In this document: positions 28,091-36,778 of the stretch, piece by piece
How the letters are laid out: the number at the start of each line of letters is the position of its first letter
Position numbering within the stretch: position 1 is the first letter of the stretch
Origin: Sphingorhabdus sp.
GTDB lineage: Bacteria > Pseudomonadota > Alphaproteobacteria > Sphingomonadales > Sphingomonadaceae
Assembly (NCBI RefSeq): GCF_029865925.1
Contig: NZ_JARXAI010000087.1
Span: forward strand, 1-36,778
DNA length: 36,778 nucleotides
Reading direction: 5' to 3'
Translations under genes and position numbers: made by a program
The notes under the pieces: generated by a model
Database searches by the model: none
Told to the model about the DNA's origin: nothing
What the model saw: the letters and a program-made list of their open reading frames with translations, nothing else

Positions 28091-28675
28091 TTAGCCCTGC
28101 AGCTCAATATCCCAATACAACCAGTCGTGCCATGTTTCATGCAGATGGTTTGGCGGGAATGCGCGGCCACGGTCCTGCAATTGCCAGCTTGTTGGCCGGA
28201 TTGCTGCCATGTTCAATTGCATATGCGCTTGCTTCGGCGTGCGGCCACCTTTTTTGAGGTTGCAATGCAAGCACGCCGTCGTCACATTTTCCCAACTGGT
28301 GATGCCGCCCAAGCGGCGCGGAACGATATGATCGAAAGTCAGATTGTCACCCGATCCGCAATATTGGCATTCAAACTTGTCACGCAGGAATAGGTTGAAG
28401 CGGGTAAATGCTGGATATTCCGAAGGCTTCACATATTGGCGCAGCGCAATGACGGACGGAATTTTCATGTCCAGACTTGGGCTATGCACATGCCGGTCGT
28501 AATTGGAAACGATGTCCACCTTGTCGAGGAAAACCGCCTTGATTGCAGCCTGCCAGGGCCATAGGCTCAGCGGATAATAGCTTAATGGAGTATAATCGGC
28601 ATTTAGCACCAGCGCAGGGCAATTCTCCGGGTGCCTTGCCCGGCCAGCTGCCTCGAAAGTTCCAGTGTGCAACAT
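28091..28675 (-). CDS. HNH endonuclease family protein
   Basis: CPALVLNADYTPLSYYPLSLWPWQ...CQYCGSGDNLTFDHIVPRRLGGITSWENVTTACLHCNLKKGGRTP. Confidence 0.92.
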   Translation of the reverse strand: MLHTGTFEAAGRARHPENCPALVLNADYTPLSYYPLSLWPWQAAIKAVFLDKVDIVSNYDRHVHSPSLDMKIPSVIALRQYVKPSEYPAFTRFNLFLRDKFECQYCGSGDNLTFDHIVPRRLGGITSWENVTTACLHCNLKKGGRTPKQAHMQLNMAAIRPTSWQLQDRGRAFPPNHLHETWHDWLYWDIELQG

Positions 28676-28817
28676 AAGGCGAACCCTACTCCCCTTTTGA
28701 CATACATGCTTTAAGCGTATCTGCGTTACAGCATTCTGACACTCGCCTAACTATTTGTACATATTGTTACGTCAAGCAGTTAAATATACCGAATGTAGTA
28801 TAATTGGGGATAATTTT

Positions 28818-29720
28818 TTGGCGTCGCGGGACTTTGTAAATCAACATTTGCCTCACATCACCGCTCCGAATTGCAGGGTAGTGACGAGATTTGCCCCGAG
28901 CCCCAATGGCCAGCTACATCTGGGGCACGCCTTTTCTGCACTTTGTGCGCATGATTTTGCGAGGACTTTTGGCGGTGCGTTCAATCTGCGCCTTGAGGAT
29001 ATTGACGGAACGCGCAGTAGGCCGGAGCATATTGAAACTATCATCTCGGATATGGATTGGCTTGGGCTCGCGCCTGATGAGGACGTGCAGTTCCAATCTC
29101 AGAACATTGCGCGTTACGCGGCAGCACGCGAGCATTTAGCTTCGGTTGGTTTATTGTATCGCTGCGGCTGTACGCGAAGCGATATCGCCGAAGCATTAAA
29201 GCACAAAGCGGTGCCGCATGGCCCAGATGGCCCGCATTACCCAGGAACCTGTCGTACGCATCCTTTTGAAGGCAACGCTCCATTTTCATGGCGATTGGAT
29301 ATGGTAAAGGCGTGCGCTTTGGCGGGGTCCCTAACATGGACGGATTTGGCGGCGGGGCAACAATATGCCGACCCCATGGCTTTTGGCGATGTGGTATTGT
29401 GGCGGAAGGATGCGCCGGCATCCTATCATCTTGCCGCAACTGTAGATGACGCTGCCAGCGGCATTACGCACGTGGTCCGCGGCAAAGATCTGTTTGCCTA
29501 TACCGCCGTCCATCGGCTGCTTCAGCATCTTCTTGATCTGCCGGAGCCAGTGTATTGGCACCATCCGCTGCTGCTTGATAGCAACGGGGAGAAGCTGGCA
29601 AAGAGCAAGTCATCGCCTGCCTTGTCTGTAAGGCGCTGGGCAGGTGAAAACGGCCCCGAACTTATTGATAATTTGCGTCAAGGAACGCTTATGCTTGGAA
29701 TTTCCTTATCTGATGCCTAG
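28818..29720 (+). CDS. gluQ: tRNA glutamyl-Q(34) synthetase
   Basis: VVTRFAPSPNGQLHLGHAFSAL; FNLRLEDIDGTRSRPEH; KLAKSKSSPAL; lacks anticodon-binding domain. Start uncertain (TTG 28818 or downstream). Confidence 0.9.
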   Translation: MASRDFVNQHLPHITAPNCRVVTRFAPSPNGQLHLGHAFSALCAHDFARTFGGAFNLRLEDIDGTRSRPEHIETIISDMDWLGLAPDEDVQFQSQNIARYAAAREHLASVGLLYRCGCTRSDIAEALKHKAVPHGPDGPHYPGTCRTHPFEGNAPFSWRLDMVKACALAGSLTWTDLAAGQQYADPMAFGDVVLWRKDAPASYHLAATVDDAASGITHVVRGKDLFAYTAVHRLLQHLLDLPEPVYWHHPLLLDSNGEKLAKSKSSPALSVRRWAGENGPELIDNLRQGTLMLGISLSDA

Positions 29721-29763
29721 ATAGGCTCAGCGGGGTATTGGCCCCGGACAAGGATTTCTCTTG

Positions 29764-29991
29764 ATGACTATATTGTTGGTTCTCCTCATCATTGGCGCTG
29801 CGGGCGCCGTGGCTTTCGCGCTTATCCGCGGGCTGCACGCTTTTGCGAACTTGCGTCCGGCGGACGTGGACGAAACCGGTCTGCCTACGTCACTCACGGT
29901 GCAGAATAAGATGATGTTTGCGCGCGTGAAGTGGCAGGCGATCACCATTGCACTGATCGCCATATTGGTGCTCGTTGCCGGATCGCAGTAA
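29764..29991 (+). CDS. twin transmembrane (HIG1-like) protein
   Basis: Two TM helices flanking NLRPADVDETGLPTSLTVQNKMMFARVKWQ. Confidence 0.75.
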   Translation: MTILLVLLIIGAAGAVAFALIRGLHAFANLRPADVDETGLPTSLTVQNKMMFARVKWQAITIALIAILVLVAGSQ

Positions 29992-30000
29992 GTCCGTCTT

Positions 30001-30582
30001 ATGGTCAAGCTGAACAAGATTTACACACGGACCGGAGACGACGGAACCACCGGGCTAGTCGATGGCTCACGCGTTTCGAAAACCGCGTCGCGGTTGCATG
30101 CCATTGGCGAAGTTGATGAGACAAACTCTGCGCTTGGTGTAGCGATTCAGTCGCTCGCCGCCGATGAAGGTCATTCGCCCTTGGTAATCGAGCTACGCCG
30201 CATTCAAAACGACCTGTTTGACCTTGGCGCCGACATCGCGACGCCGGGGGAGAGTTTTGTGCCCTCGCCGATGGAATTGCGCATAGTTGCGTCACAGGTT
30301 GAATGGCTTGAGGCGGCGATTGATAATGCTAATGCGCAACTTCCGCCGCTCACCAGTTTCATCCTGCCGGGTGGCAGCGTGCCTGCCGCGTATATGCACA
30401 TGGCGCGGGTGACTGCGCGACGTGCGGAACGCGCATTGGTCGCAGCATCGCTTGATGTGGCGATTAACCCGCAGGCGCTGAATTATCTCAACCGCTTATC
30501 GGATTATCTTTTTACACTATGCAGGTTGATTAACGCGTCGCGTGGCGGCGACATTCTTTGGGTGCCGGGCGCATCGCGTTGA
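30001..30582 (+). CDS. cob(I)yrinic acid a,c-diamide adenosyltransferase (PduO-type)
   Basis: MVKLNKIYTRTGDDGTTGLVDGSRVSK...LHAIGEVDETNSALG...RVTARRAERALV. Confidence 0.95.
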   Translation: MVKLNKIYTRTGDDGTTGLVDGSRVSKTASRLHAIGEVDETNSALGVAIQSLAADEGHSPLVIELRRIQNDLFDLGADIATPGESFVPSPMELRIVASQVEWLEAAIDNANAQLPPLTSFILPGGSVPAAYMHMARVTARRAERALVAASLDVAINPQALNYLNRLSDYLFTLCRLINASRGGDILWVPGASR

Positions 30583-30647
30583 CGACAAACTTCAAGGGTC
30601 AGTTTTACGGTTCTTAAGTTCATGGTAGCCGCTGAGCTTCTGTCTCT

Positions 30648-31577
30648 TTATCGTTTGCGACCACACGGCCCGAGTGCGTCTAAAATGAATTTGTAATCAG
30701 CCTCGGCCCGCCCTGCAATCTCGCTACTTGCCGCTTCGATTCGGTCGGCGGGAAGAGCACGGGGCAACCCGCACGCGAGGCGATACCATAATAACGTAAA
30801 ACGTTGCGGCGCGGTTGCCGAGGCGTCAATGACTTCAGCGGTCGATACCGCCCACTGTTTTTGCTGGCCGGGCCGACTGAGCACGGTCAGGGTCAAAGGC
30901 TGATCGGTATCCGTTTTGAGAAATATCTGTGTTTCGCCTTCGCCCAACATGGTTCCCACACTGTGAAAGGCGTTTGCAATTGACATAATCCGCCGCGGCG
31001 CACCCAATTGAACGGCTTCTTTCGTGATATCACGCACCAGCGCGTCGTTATTCAGGCTGAATAGGGCCAACGCGTTTGGGCGCGACAACTGGATCTCGCC
31101 TGGACGATTGACGACTTGTCGCCCGAACAGAAGCATGCGCCGCTTCTTTAGTTTCGGAATTTTCCCCTTCGCATCTTTTTGCATATCAAGAAGGAAACGC
31201 ACGCGCGGGGTGGTGCCGCCATCGCCACGAATCAACGCCATGACGTCAGCATCGACGAGCACGCGCTGGAGCGTCGCAGGTACGCCGACGGCTTGCTCTG
31301 CAGAAATCTTTTTAACGTCACGCACCGTTACGTCGATGATCAGAGGGGATATTACCACCAAATCAGCAATGTCTGCGTAGCTTGCCTGTTCAGCCTCAAT
31401 GCTGAATTCCGCTGGGGAGACAATCGAGTTTTGCGCTGATAGCGGGACGCCAAGTCCCAGAAAAATCAGAAACAAATTTATTCTAGCGTGTATTAATCGC
31501 ATTAAACTTCCCTTTGTATGGCCGCCCTTTGACGGCAATTCTATGTTCATCATATTGTAGCATAAAACGTTCAGCAC
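30648..31577 (-). CDS. hypothetical secreted protein
   Basis: 309 aa with likely signal peptide (INLFLIFLGLGVPLSAQNS); start likely at the internal Met before RLIHARIN; no family recognised. Confidence 0.6.
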   Translation of the reverse strand: MLNVLCYNMMNIELPSKGGHTKGSLMRLIHARINLFLIFLGLGVPLSAQNSIVSPAEFSIEAEQASYADIADLVVISPLIIDVTVRDVKKISAEQAVGVPATLQRVLVDADVMALIRGDGGTTPRVRFLLDMQKDAKGKIPKLKKRRMLLFGRQVVNRPGEIQLSRPNALALFSLNNDALVRDITKEAVQLGAPRRIMSIANAFHSVGTMLGEGETQIFLKTDTDQPLTLTVLSRPGQQKQWAVSTAEVIDASATAPQRFTLLWYRLACGLPRALPADRIEAASSEIAGRAEADYKFILDALGPCGRKR

Positions 31578-31753
31578 GTGAATTATAAGCGGAAAGCAGA
31601 ATCTGGATTGCTTGGCACGATATCGTTGGCTAATGACCTATTGAATCGAGCAAAAAAAAGCGTTTTCGATGTCGCACGGGTAAATAAGGGGCATGTGAAG
31701 ACATGTCGCTTTAATATAATGTTTTGTTTTGAAGGTAGGAGAGTTGTTTCCGC

Positions 31754-32401
31754 ATGGCATATGCTGATCAAGATGGAATGGGCACGAACCGTTTGGTTTC
31801 TGTCGTCATTGTACTGCTTCTTCACGCCTTTCTGGGTTATGCCTTGGTGACGGGCCTCGCATATGATGCGGTCATTGCCATCAAGGAAAAGATGACTGTT
31901 GTAGACGTGAAAGAAGAAGAACCACCCGAAGAAGAAGAGCCACCGCCCGAGCCTGAAAAGCAGATCGAGCCACCCGTTGTCTCGCCTCCGCCGATGGTGG
32001 TAACGGTTACGCCGCCGCCAACTATTCGTACTGTCGACACGCCGCCACCTGCGGCGCCGATTGTCCCTACAGCGGCACCGCCAGCTCCTCCTCCGCCGCC
32101 AGCAGGTCCTACTGCTGAGGCGAAGCCGCGTGGTAATCCAGGTAACTGGGCGAATACGAATGATTATCCATCACGCGCTTTGCAGCAGGAGCGTGAAGGA
32201 ACATCTGGTTTCCGGGTTACGATCGGCACAGATGGCAAGGTTATAGATTGTACGATTACCCAATCGAGTGGTCACGCCGATCTCGACGCCGCAACCTGCA
32301 CTAACGTGAAACGCCGTGCGCGCTTTACTCCGGCTGTACGCAATGGTGCGCCCGTTCAAGGCTCCTATTCGAACCGTGTGCGGTGGCAGATACCGAAATA
32401 A
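31754..32401 (+). CDS. tonB: energy transducer TonB
   Basis: N-terminal TM, Pro/Glu-rich linker (EEEPPEEEEPPPEPEKQIEPP), C-terminal domain GFRVTIGTDGKVIDCTITQSSGHADLDAATC. Confidence 0.93.
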   Translation: MAYADQDGMGTNRLVSVVIVLLLHAFLGYALVTGLAYDAVIAIKEKMTVVDVKEEEPPEEEEPPPEPEKQIEPPVVSPPPMVVTVTPPPTIRTVDTPPPAAPIVPTAAPPAPPPPPAGPTAEAKPRGNPGNWANTNDYPSRALQQEREGTSGFRVTIGTDGKVIDCTITQSSGHADLDAATCTNVKRRARFTPAVRNGAPVQGSYSNRVRWQIPK

Positions 32402-32409
32402 TTTTGTGG

Positions 32410-32447
32410 CCCGGCACGAGTGGAAGCCTTCGCACCGGGTTGTTTTT
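32410..32447 (+). terminator. imperfect hairpin plus T-rich run between tonB and exbB (possible attenuator)
   Basis: CCCGG...CCGGG pairing with inner CGA/TCG pairs, followed by ttgttttt. Confidence 0.45.
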
Positions 32448-32481
32448 GCTAGTAAGTAGTGTTTTTTGAGAGGTAGTTAAA

Positions 32482-33237
32482 ATGTCGATTTTGTTTTTGA
32501 CCGCGGCTGGTGCCGCACCTGAGGCCGCCGCGCAGTTCGGCCTCATTCCTGCACTTAAAGAAGGCGGCCCGATCTCCATCGCGATTTTCTCGGTGATGGT
32601 CATCATGTCGGTTTTCTCATTCTACATCATGTTCACGAAGTTGTTTGAACAGCACAAGGTGTTGAACCAGTATAAGCAGCTGCGTGCCCAATTCTGGCGG
32701 GCAGCTTCGCTTGAAGAAGGCGCTGCGAAGCTCGACAAGAACAGCGCATATCGGCAAGTTGTCGACGACGGCATCGCGGCACAAAAGCAGCATGGCCTTT
32801 TGACTGACCCAGTTGAAGCACATGACTGGATCCACAACGCGCTGGAGCGTTCGAAAGATGCCATCAACAGCAAGTTGTCGACTGGCCTTCCCTTCCTCGC
32901 AACGGTGGGAGCAACTGCTCCGTTCGTCGGTCTGCTTGGTACGGTTATCGGGATCTACTCGGCGCTGATCAAAATCGGTATCGCCGGTCAAGCGGACATC
33001 GGTAAAATCGCTGGCCCGGTTGGTGAAGCGCTTATCATGACCGCAATTGGCCTGTTCGTGGCTGTTCCTGCCGTCCTTGCCTACAACTGGCTTCAGGCCC
33101 GTAACAAGACAATCGCTAGCAGCCTGGCTGTTTTCTCGAATGAGCTTGTTGGTTTCATGTCATCGGGTGGTCGCTTGAAGCCTGCAGTTACTGCAGCCGC
33201 TGCAGGTAAGCCAGCTCCGGCAGCCCTTAAGAAGTAA
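32482..33237 (+). CDS. exbB: MotA/TolQ/ExbB proton channel family protein
   Basis: GLPFLATVGATAPFVGLLGTVIGIYSALIKIG...PVGEALIMTAIGLFVAVPAVLAYNWL. Confidence 0.95.
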   Translation: MSILFLTAAGAAPEAAAQFGLIPALKEGGPISIAIFSVMVIMSVFSFYIMFTKLFEQHKVLNQYKQLRAQFWRAASLEEGAAKLDKNSAYRQVVDDGIAAQKQHGLLTDPVEAHDWIHNALERSKDAINSKLSTGLPFLATVGATAPFVGLLGTVIGIYSALIKIGIAGQADIGKIAGPVGEALIMTAIGLFVAVPAVLAYNWLQARNKTIASSLAVFSNELVGFMSSGGRLKPAVTAAAAGKPAPAALKK

Positions 33238-33329
33238 GATTGGGTGAGGGCTGCGTTTGCGCGCAGCCCATCCGCCAGCATGACGCTGGCGCTCGATTTT
33301 GACCCATTTTATTTAGAGAGGATTGGCTA

Positions 33330-33875
33330 ATGGCAATCAGTTCAGGAGGCGGCGGCGTCGGTTTTACGCCAATGTCTGACATTAACACGACGCCGCTTGT
33401 CGACGTCATGCTGGTGCTCCTCATAGTGTTCCTCATTGCAATTCCAGTTTCGATCCAATCAGTGAAAATGGATATTCCGGTTATCAAGTTTGAGCCAACC
33501 AAGGCTAAGCGTGAAAACGTTTTGTTGTCGGTGACTACAACTGATGCTGCTGGACGTGACCCAGGTGACCCCGCATATGGGGGCGCAAGCCGGTATGGTC
33601 AGTGCCGTATTTACTGGAATATCACGCCGGTCGATTCGACCGAACTGGTGGATCGCGCTGCAAAGCATTTGAAGGCTGAGTTTGAAAAGCTGGGTGGCCC
33701 AGAAGCTGCCGCTGCCGGACTGATTGAGCCCGACATGCTACCAGAGGCGCATATTCGTGGTGACATCAACACGCCCTATCGTTGTATAGGTGGTTCAATT
33801 TACACCATGCAGATGGCTGGCTTTGCTCGCGTTGGCTTCATTTCGTCGCCATTCGAAAACGCGAATGTCCAGTAA
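33330..33875 (+). CDS. exbD: ExbD/TolR family biopolymer transport protein, copy 1 (long form)
   Basis: MSDINTTPLVDVMLVLLIVFLIAIPV; Cys-containing periplasmic extension. Confidence 0.93.
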   Translation: MAISSGGGGVGFTPMSDINTTPLVDVMLVLLIVFLIAIPVSIQSVKMDIPVIKFEPTKAKRENVLLSVTTTDAAGRDPGDPAYGGASRYGQCRIYWNITPVDSTELVDRAAKHLKAEFEKLGGPEAAAAGLIEPDMLPEAHIRGDINTPYRCIGGSIYTMQMAGFARVGFISSPFENANVQ

Positions 33876-33896
33876 GCAATTTAAGGAACAAACATC

Positions 33897-34352
33897 ATGG
33901 CAATGAGTGGCGGTAAAGATGATGGCCAGCCGATGATGGAAATGAACACGACGCCGTTGATCGACGTCATGCTCGTTCTCCTCATCATGCTGATGATCAC
34001 CATCCCCCCGGTTTCGCACGCCGTTAACATCGACCTTCCGGTTAATGATCCTAACGCACCTCCACCAGAGGTCCCGATTGATCCTGTTATCAACAAGATC
34101 ATCATCCTGCCGGATAGCACTATTCAATGGAACGGTACGCCGATTACATTGCAGCAGATGGAGCAATATCTGGTGCGTACAAAGTCAATGAGCCCGGAGC
34201 CGGAGCTTCAGTTCCAGCCAGCGCCAACGGCGCCTTATGACACCGTTGATAAAGCATTGGTTTCGGTGAAGCGGAGCGGCATTTCAAGGTTTGGATTTGT
34301 CGGCAACGAACAGTATCGCGTCTTCGGCAAGGCTGCGCGTGAGGGTCGTTAG
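33897..34352 (+). CDS. exbD: ExbD/TolR family biopolymer transport protein, copy 2
   Basis: MMEMNTTPLIDVMLVLLIMLMITIPPVSHAVNIDLPV. Confidence 0.93.
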   Translation: MAMSGGKDDGQPMMEMNTTPLIDVMLVLLIMLMITIPPVSHAVNIDLPVNDPNAPPPEVPIDPVINKIIILPDSTIQWNGTPITLQQMEQYLVRTKSMSPEPELQFQPAPTAPYDTVDKALVSVKRSGISRFGFVGNEQYRVFGKAAREGR

Positions 34353-34373
34353 TCTCTAACGCTTCAAACTTAT

Positions 34374-34410
34374 CAAAAAAAGGCGGCGCAGCAATGCGCC
34401 GCCTTTTTTG
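34374..34410 (+). terminator. intrinsic terminator at the end of the tonB-exb cluster
   Basis: aaaaaaAGGCGGCGCAgcaaTGCGCCGCCTTTTTTG. Confidence 0.92.
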
Positions 34411-34555
34411 TATGAGTTAAACTGCCGTAGGGCCGAACCCCTCCCTGAGTGGCTGATATACTGCTACTGGTTTTTGAAATGCCAATTGTGGTTACCAAGT
34501 CTACGGGAAGGTTACGAGACGCCAATGAATGCCTGACTGTGGATATCCCCGAATG

Positions 34556-35866
34556 CTATTTCTCGTGTGTTAAGCGCGTCATCAATATGGCCGCGCGTTT
34601 GGCTTGCCGTTTGATGCTCGCAAGGTCTAACGTTTCGCCTGGCGCATGATCGCCCGTGCTGAATGCGCCGAGACCTACGAGGCCGTCAACATCGTTGGCC
34701 ACGAAGCTGATGTCCCCTGCACCCCGCTTTAACGGATCAAGCGGCACTTGTTCAGCAAGGCCCAGATCGCGGTTCACTATATTCAGACGCGCCAGCAAGG
34801 CTTTGTTACCATCAGTGGGTGCCATCGCGGGGTAGCCGCCTTGGTCAAATGTGATTTTAGCGCTGGTCTTGGGCGCAGACGTTGCAACAATAGCGAGCAT
34901 TTTTTCGCGGACACGGGTGCTTTGATCTTCGGATAATGTTCTAAAATCGCCGCGCGCAAGGGCAATGCCGGGAATGATATTCGTCTTGCCCTTTGCGCTG
35001 ATGCGCACGCCGTCAGCATCCAAGCTTGCCTCTTGTCCAGCGGCCATTAAGCCAACGTTAAACGTCAGGTTTGGTTCGGGCAATTCGGTGCGGAAGCGAT
35101 AGAGAATACGGGCTAATTCAAACGCCGCGCCATCGCCGTAAGTGCTATCGAATATCAACGAGCTATGTCCAGTGACGCCCGAAACCTCCAATTTCCAGCT
35201 GTTCGATGACCGGCGGGAAATGACTCCCATATCCTTGCCGTTCTCAATTGATAGCCCTTCGAAATCCAGTGCGACATCGGCAGTCTTGCCAGCAGCAATC
35301 AATGGTGCACGGGTAACTTGAATTGGGTCGCCTGAATCTTCTTCATCGCCTGTCATATGGATTTCGATCGCAGCGTCTTTCAACGTGCCAGCCGCCTTCA
35401 TGGCGCGAAGGGCCGACACAATGACGACCATGCCACCCTTGTCATCACCTGCGCCTGGGCCCACTGCTTCATCACCATTGCGGACGAATGCCTGGAATGG
35501 GCTGTCTGCTTCAAACACAGTATCGAGATGGGCAATCATAAGCAATTTCTTCACGCCCTTCTTGCCGGGCTTGGTCGCGATCAGGTGACCAGCGCGTCCT
35601 GCCTCGGCCATGTCTACCCATTCGACCCTGAAACCCAAAGGTTCCAATTCGGCACGCATCATGTCGCCGACCGTCTTCACGCCAGCAAAATTCATCGTGC
35701 CCGAATTCTGGTTTACCAGCCGCTCCAACAACGCAACCGACCGCTCATATTCGGCGTCTATGGTCGCGACGATTTTCGTCTCGGGTGTAGATAATTGCGC
35801 ATGTGCCGCTGGCGAAAGTGCAGCAAGAACGAGGCTGCTGCATAGTAACATGGCGGGAAAATTCAT
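34556..35866 (-). CDS. M20-family metallopeptidase (glutamate carboxypeptidase-like), secreted
   Basis: Signal peptide; LLMIAHLDTVFEADSPFQ; GPGAGDDKGGMVVIVSAL; HMTGDEEDSGDP; GVTGHSS. Confidence 0.93.
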   Translation of the reverse strand: MNFPAMLLCSSLVLAALSPAAHAQLSTPETKIVATIDAEYERSVALLERLVNQNSGTMNFAGVKTVGDMMRAELEPLGFRVEWVDMAEAGRAGHLIATKPGKKGVKKLLMIAHLDTVFEADSPFQAFVRNGDEAVGPGAGDDKGGMVVIVSALRAMKAAGTLKDAAIEIHMTGDEEDSGDPIQVTRAPLIAAGKTADVALDFEGLSIENGKDMGVISRRSSNSWKLEVSGVTGHSSLIFDSTYGDGAAFELARILYRFRTELPEPNLTFNVGLMAAGQEASLDADGVRISAKGKTNIIPGIALARGDFRTLSEDQSTRVREKMLAIVATSAPKTSAKITFDQGGYPAMAPTDGNKALLARLNIVNRDLGLAEQVPLDPLKRGAGDISFVANDVDGLVGLGAFSTGDHAPGETLDLASIKRQAKRAAILMTRLTHEK

Positions 35867-35939
35867 AGCATACTCTCGACTCAGACACCAAAGATGTGCC
35901 GCGCTTTGTCCCGCGACGCAAGGGCGTTGATAGGGTGCC

Positions 35940-36778
35940 TTAAGCGCGCTGCTTATCTGACAAGATATGTTCTAGAATGAAATGCGGCACTGTCAGTGTG
36001 GATATCAAGACAAAGGCTGACCGGATGACGCCCATGTCCGCAGGAATGTCGCCCTGATACAGGAATATCAACACGCCTAATCCAAGTGACAGGGCCGATA
36101 CCGCAGCAATGATTGCCGCCTTCTTCATAAAGGAAAGGGTGCCAGTTTCACGCAACGCATCGGCCATATGGCGCGGGGAGTGAAGCCCGCAGAAGAATAC
36201 CGCAAATGCTATCAGTGGTGGCAGCAACAATGCCGCTGCGATGCAGGCAAGTACCTCAAGCGCGCTTTGCTTGTCATTATGGCTGAACGCCCAATATGCG
36301 AAGACCAAGCTCCCCAATGCCGCCGGGACCGAAGCTGCGCCAAGTAGGGCAGCTATTATCCCGCCATTTTGGTTGCCAGTAAGCGCTGCAAATATCGTGG
36401 CAACATCGCCAGGGCTTGCGAGGGCGGGCAGTGCGACCAAAGCCCACCCGACCATCATAGCCAAAAATGGATCGACCCCGCCGCGCCAATCACGGCTGAA
36501 ATGGACGATTGAGATGATAAGGAAGGAGATGAGCGCAAGTTCAGGAATTAGCTCCCACAAGAGCACCATAGCCGCCGCGCAGCCAAGATAGCTGGCAATG
36601 ATCATAGCCTTGCCAGCGATACCCTTTTGCCCAAAGTGGGCGGCCGCGATTTCAACGTCGAGCGTTCCGTGCGGTATTCCTGCAAGTACGATTGCTACAG
36701 CAGCCAGCATATTGGCATGCGTACTGTTCATGCCGCCCCAAAAGCGATCAATAATAATCAGCAGCAGTGCAGCTGCCG
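35940..36778 (-). CDS. blh: Brp/Blh family beta-carotene 15,15'-dioxygenase (5' end truncated by window edge)
   Basis: IVLAGIPHGTLDVEIAAAHFG; IISIVHFSRDW; AVFFCGLHSPRHMADAL; reading frame stays open upstream of ATG 36731 to the edge (AAALLLIIIDRFWGG). Confidence 0.85.
   Translation of the reverse strand, partial: AAALLLIIIDRFWGGMNSTHANMLAAVAIVLAGIPHGTLDVEIAAAHFGQKGIAGKAMIIASYLGCAAAMVLLWELIPELALISFLIISIVHFSRDWRGGVDPFLAMMVGWALVALPALASPGDVATIFAALTGNQNGGIIAALLGAASVPAALGSLVFAYWAFSHNDKQSALEVLACIAAALLLPPLIAFAVFFCGLHSPRHMADALRETGTLSFMKKAAIIAAVSALSLGLGVLIFLYQGDIPADMGVIRSAFVLISTLTVPHFILEHILSDKQRA

Overview
Chromosomal segment from a sphingomonad-like alphaproteobacterium, judged from gene content and order. 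It begins inside rpsA (minus strand) and ends inside a Brp/Blh-type carotenoid dioxygenase gene (minus strand). Most genes are housekeeping: cmk, aroA, tRNA-Ala(GGC), obgE, proB, nrdAB, class I fumarase, FKBP PPIase, rpsU, gluQRS, pduO-type adenosyltransferase, and tonB-exbB-exbD-exbD. The most interesting part is about 5.5-14.7 kb. It looks like a nearly complete ceramide/sphingolipid locus: a CerR-like NAD-epimerase, a dedicated ACP, serine palmitoyltransferase, a DUF1275 protein, a Tam41/nucleotidyltransferase-like protein, a DAGK-type lipid kinase, a DUF2141 protein, an LptF/LptG-like permease pair, and a bCerS-like GNAT acyltransferase. I propose it is a combined synthesis, head-group and outer-membrane export module. 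Other points of interest: an NRAMP pseudogene with two nonsense codons, an acidic ORF interrupted by an in-frame TAA, an SRAP-like protein apparently lacking its catalytic residues, an ion-channel gene remnant, a pair of inverted REP-like elements, tandem hairpins inside the exb operon, and a Blh gene at the edge that suggests retinal/rhodopsin biology just outside the window. All calls come from reading the sequence and ORF translations; no searches were run.
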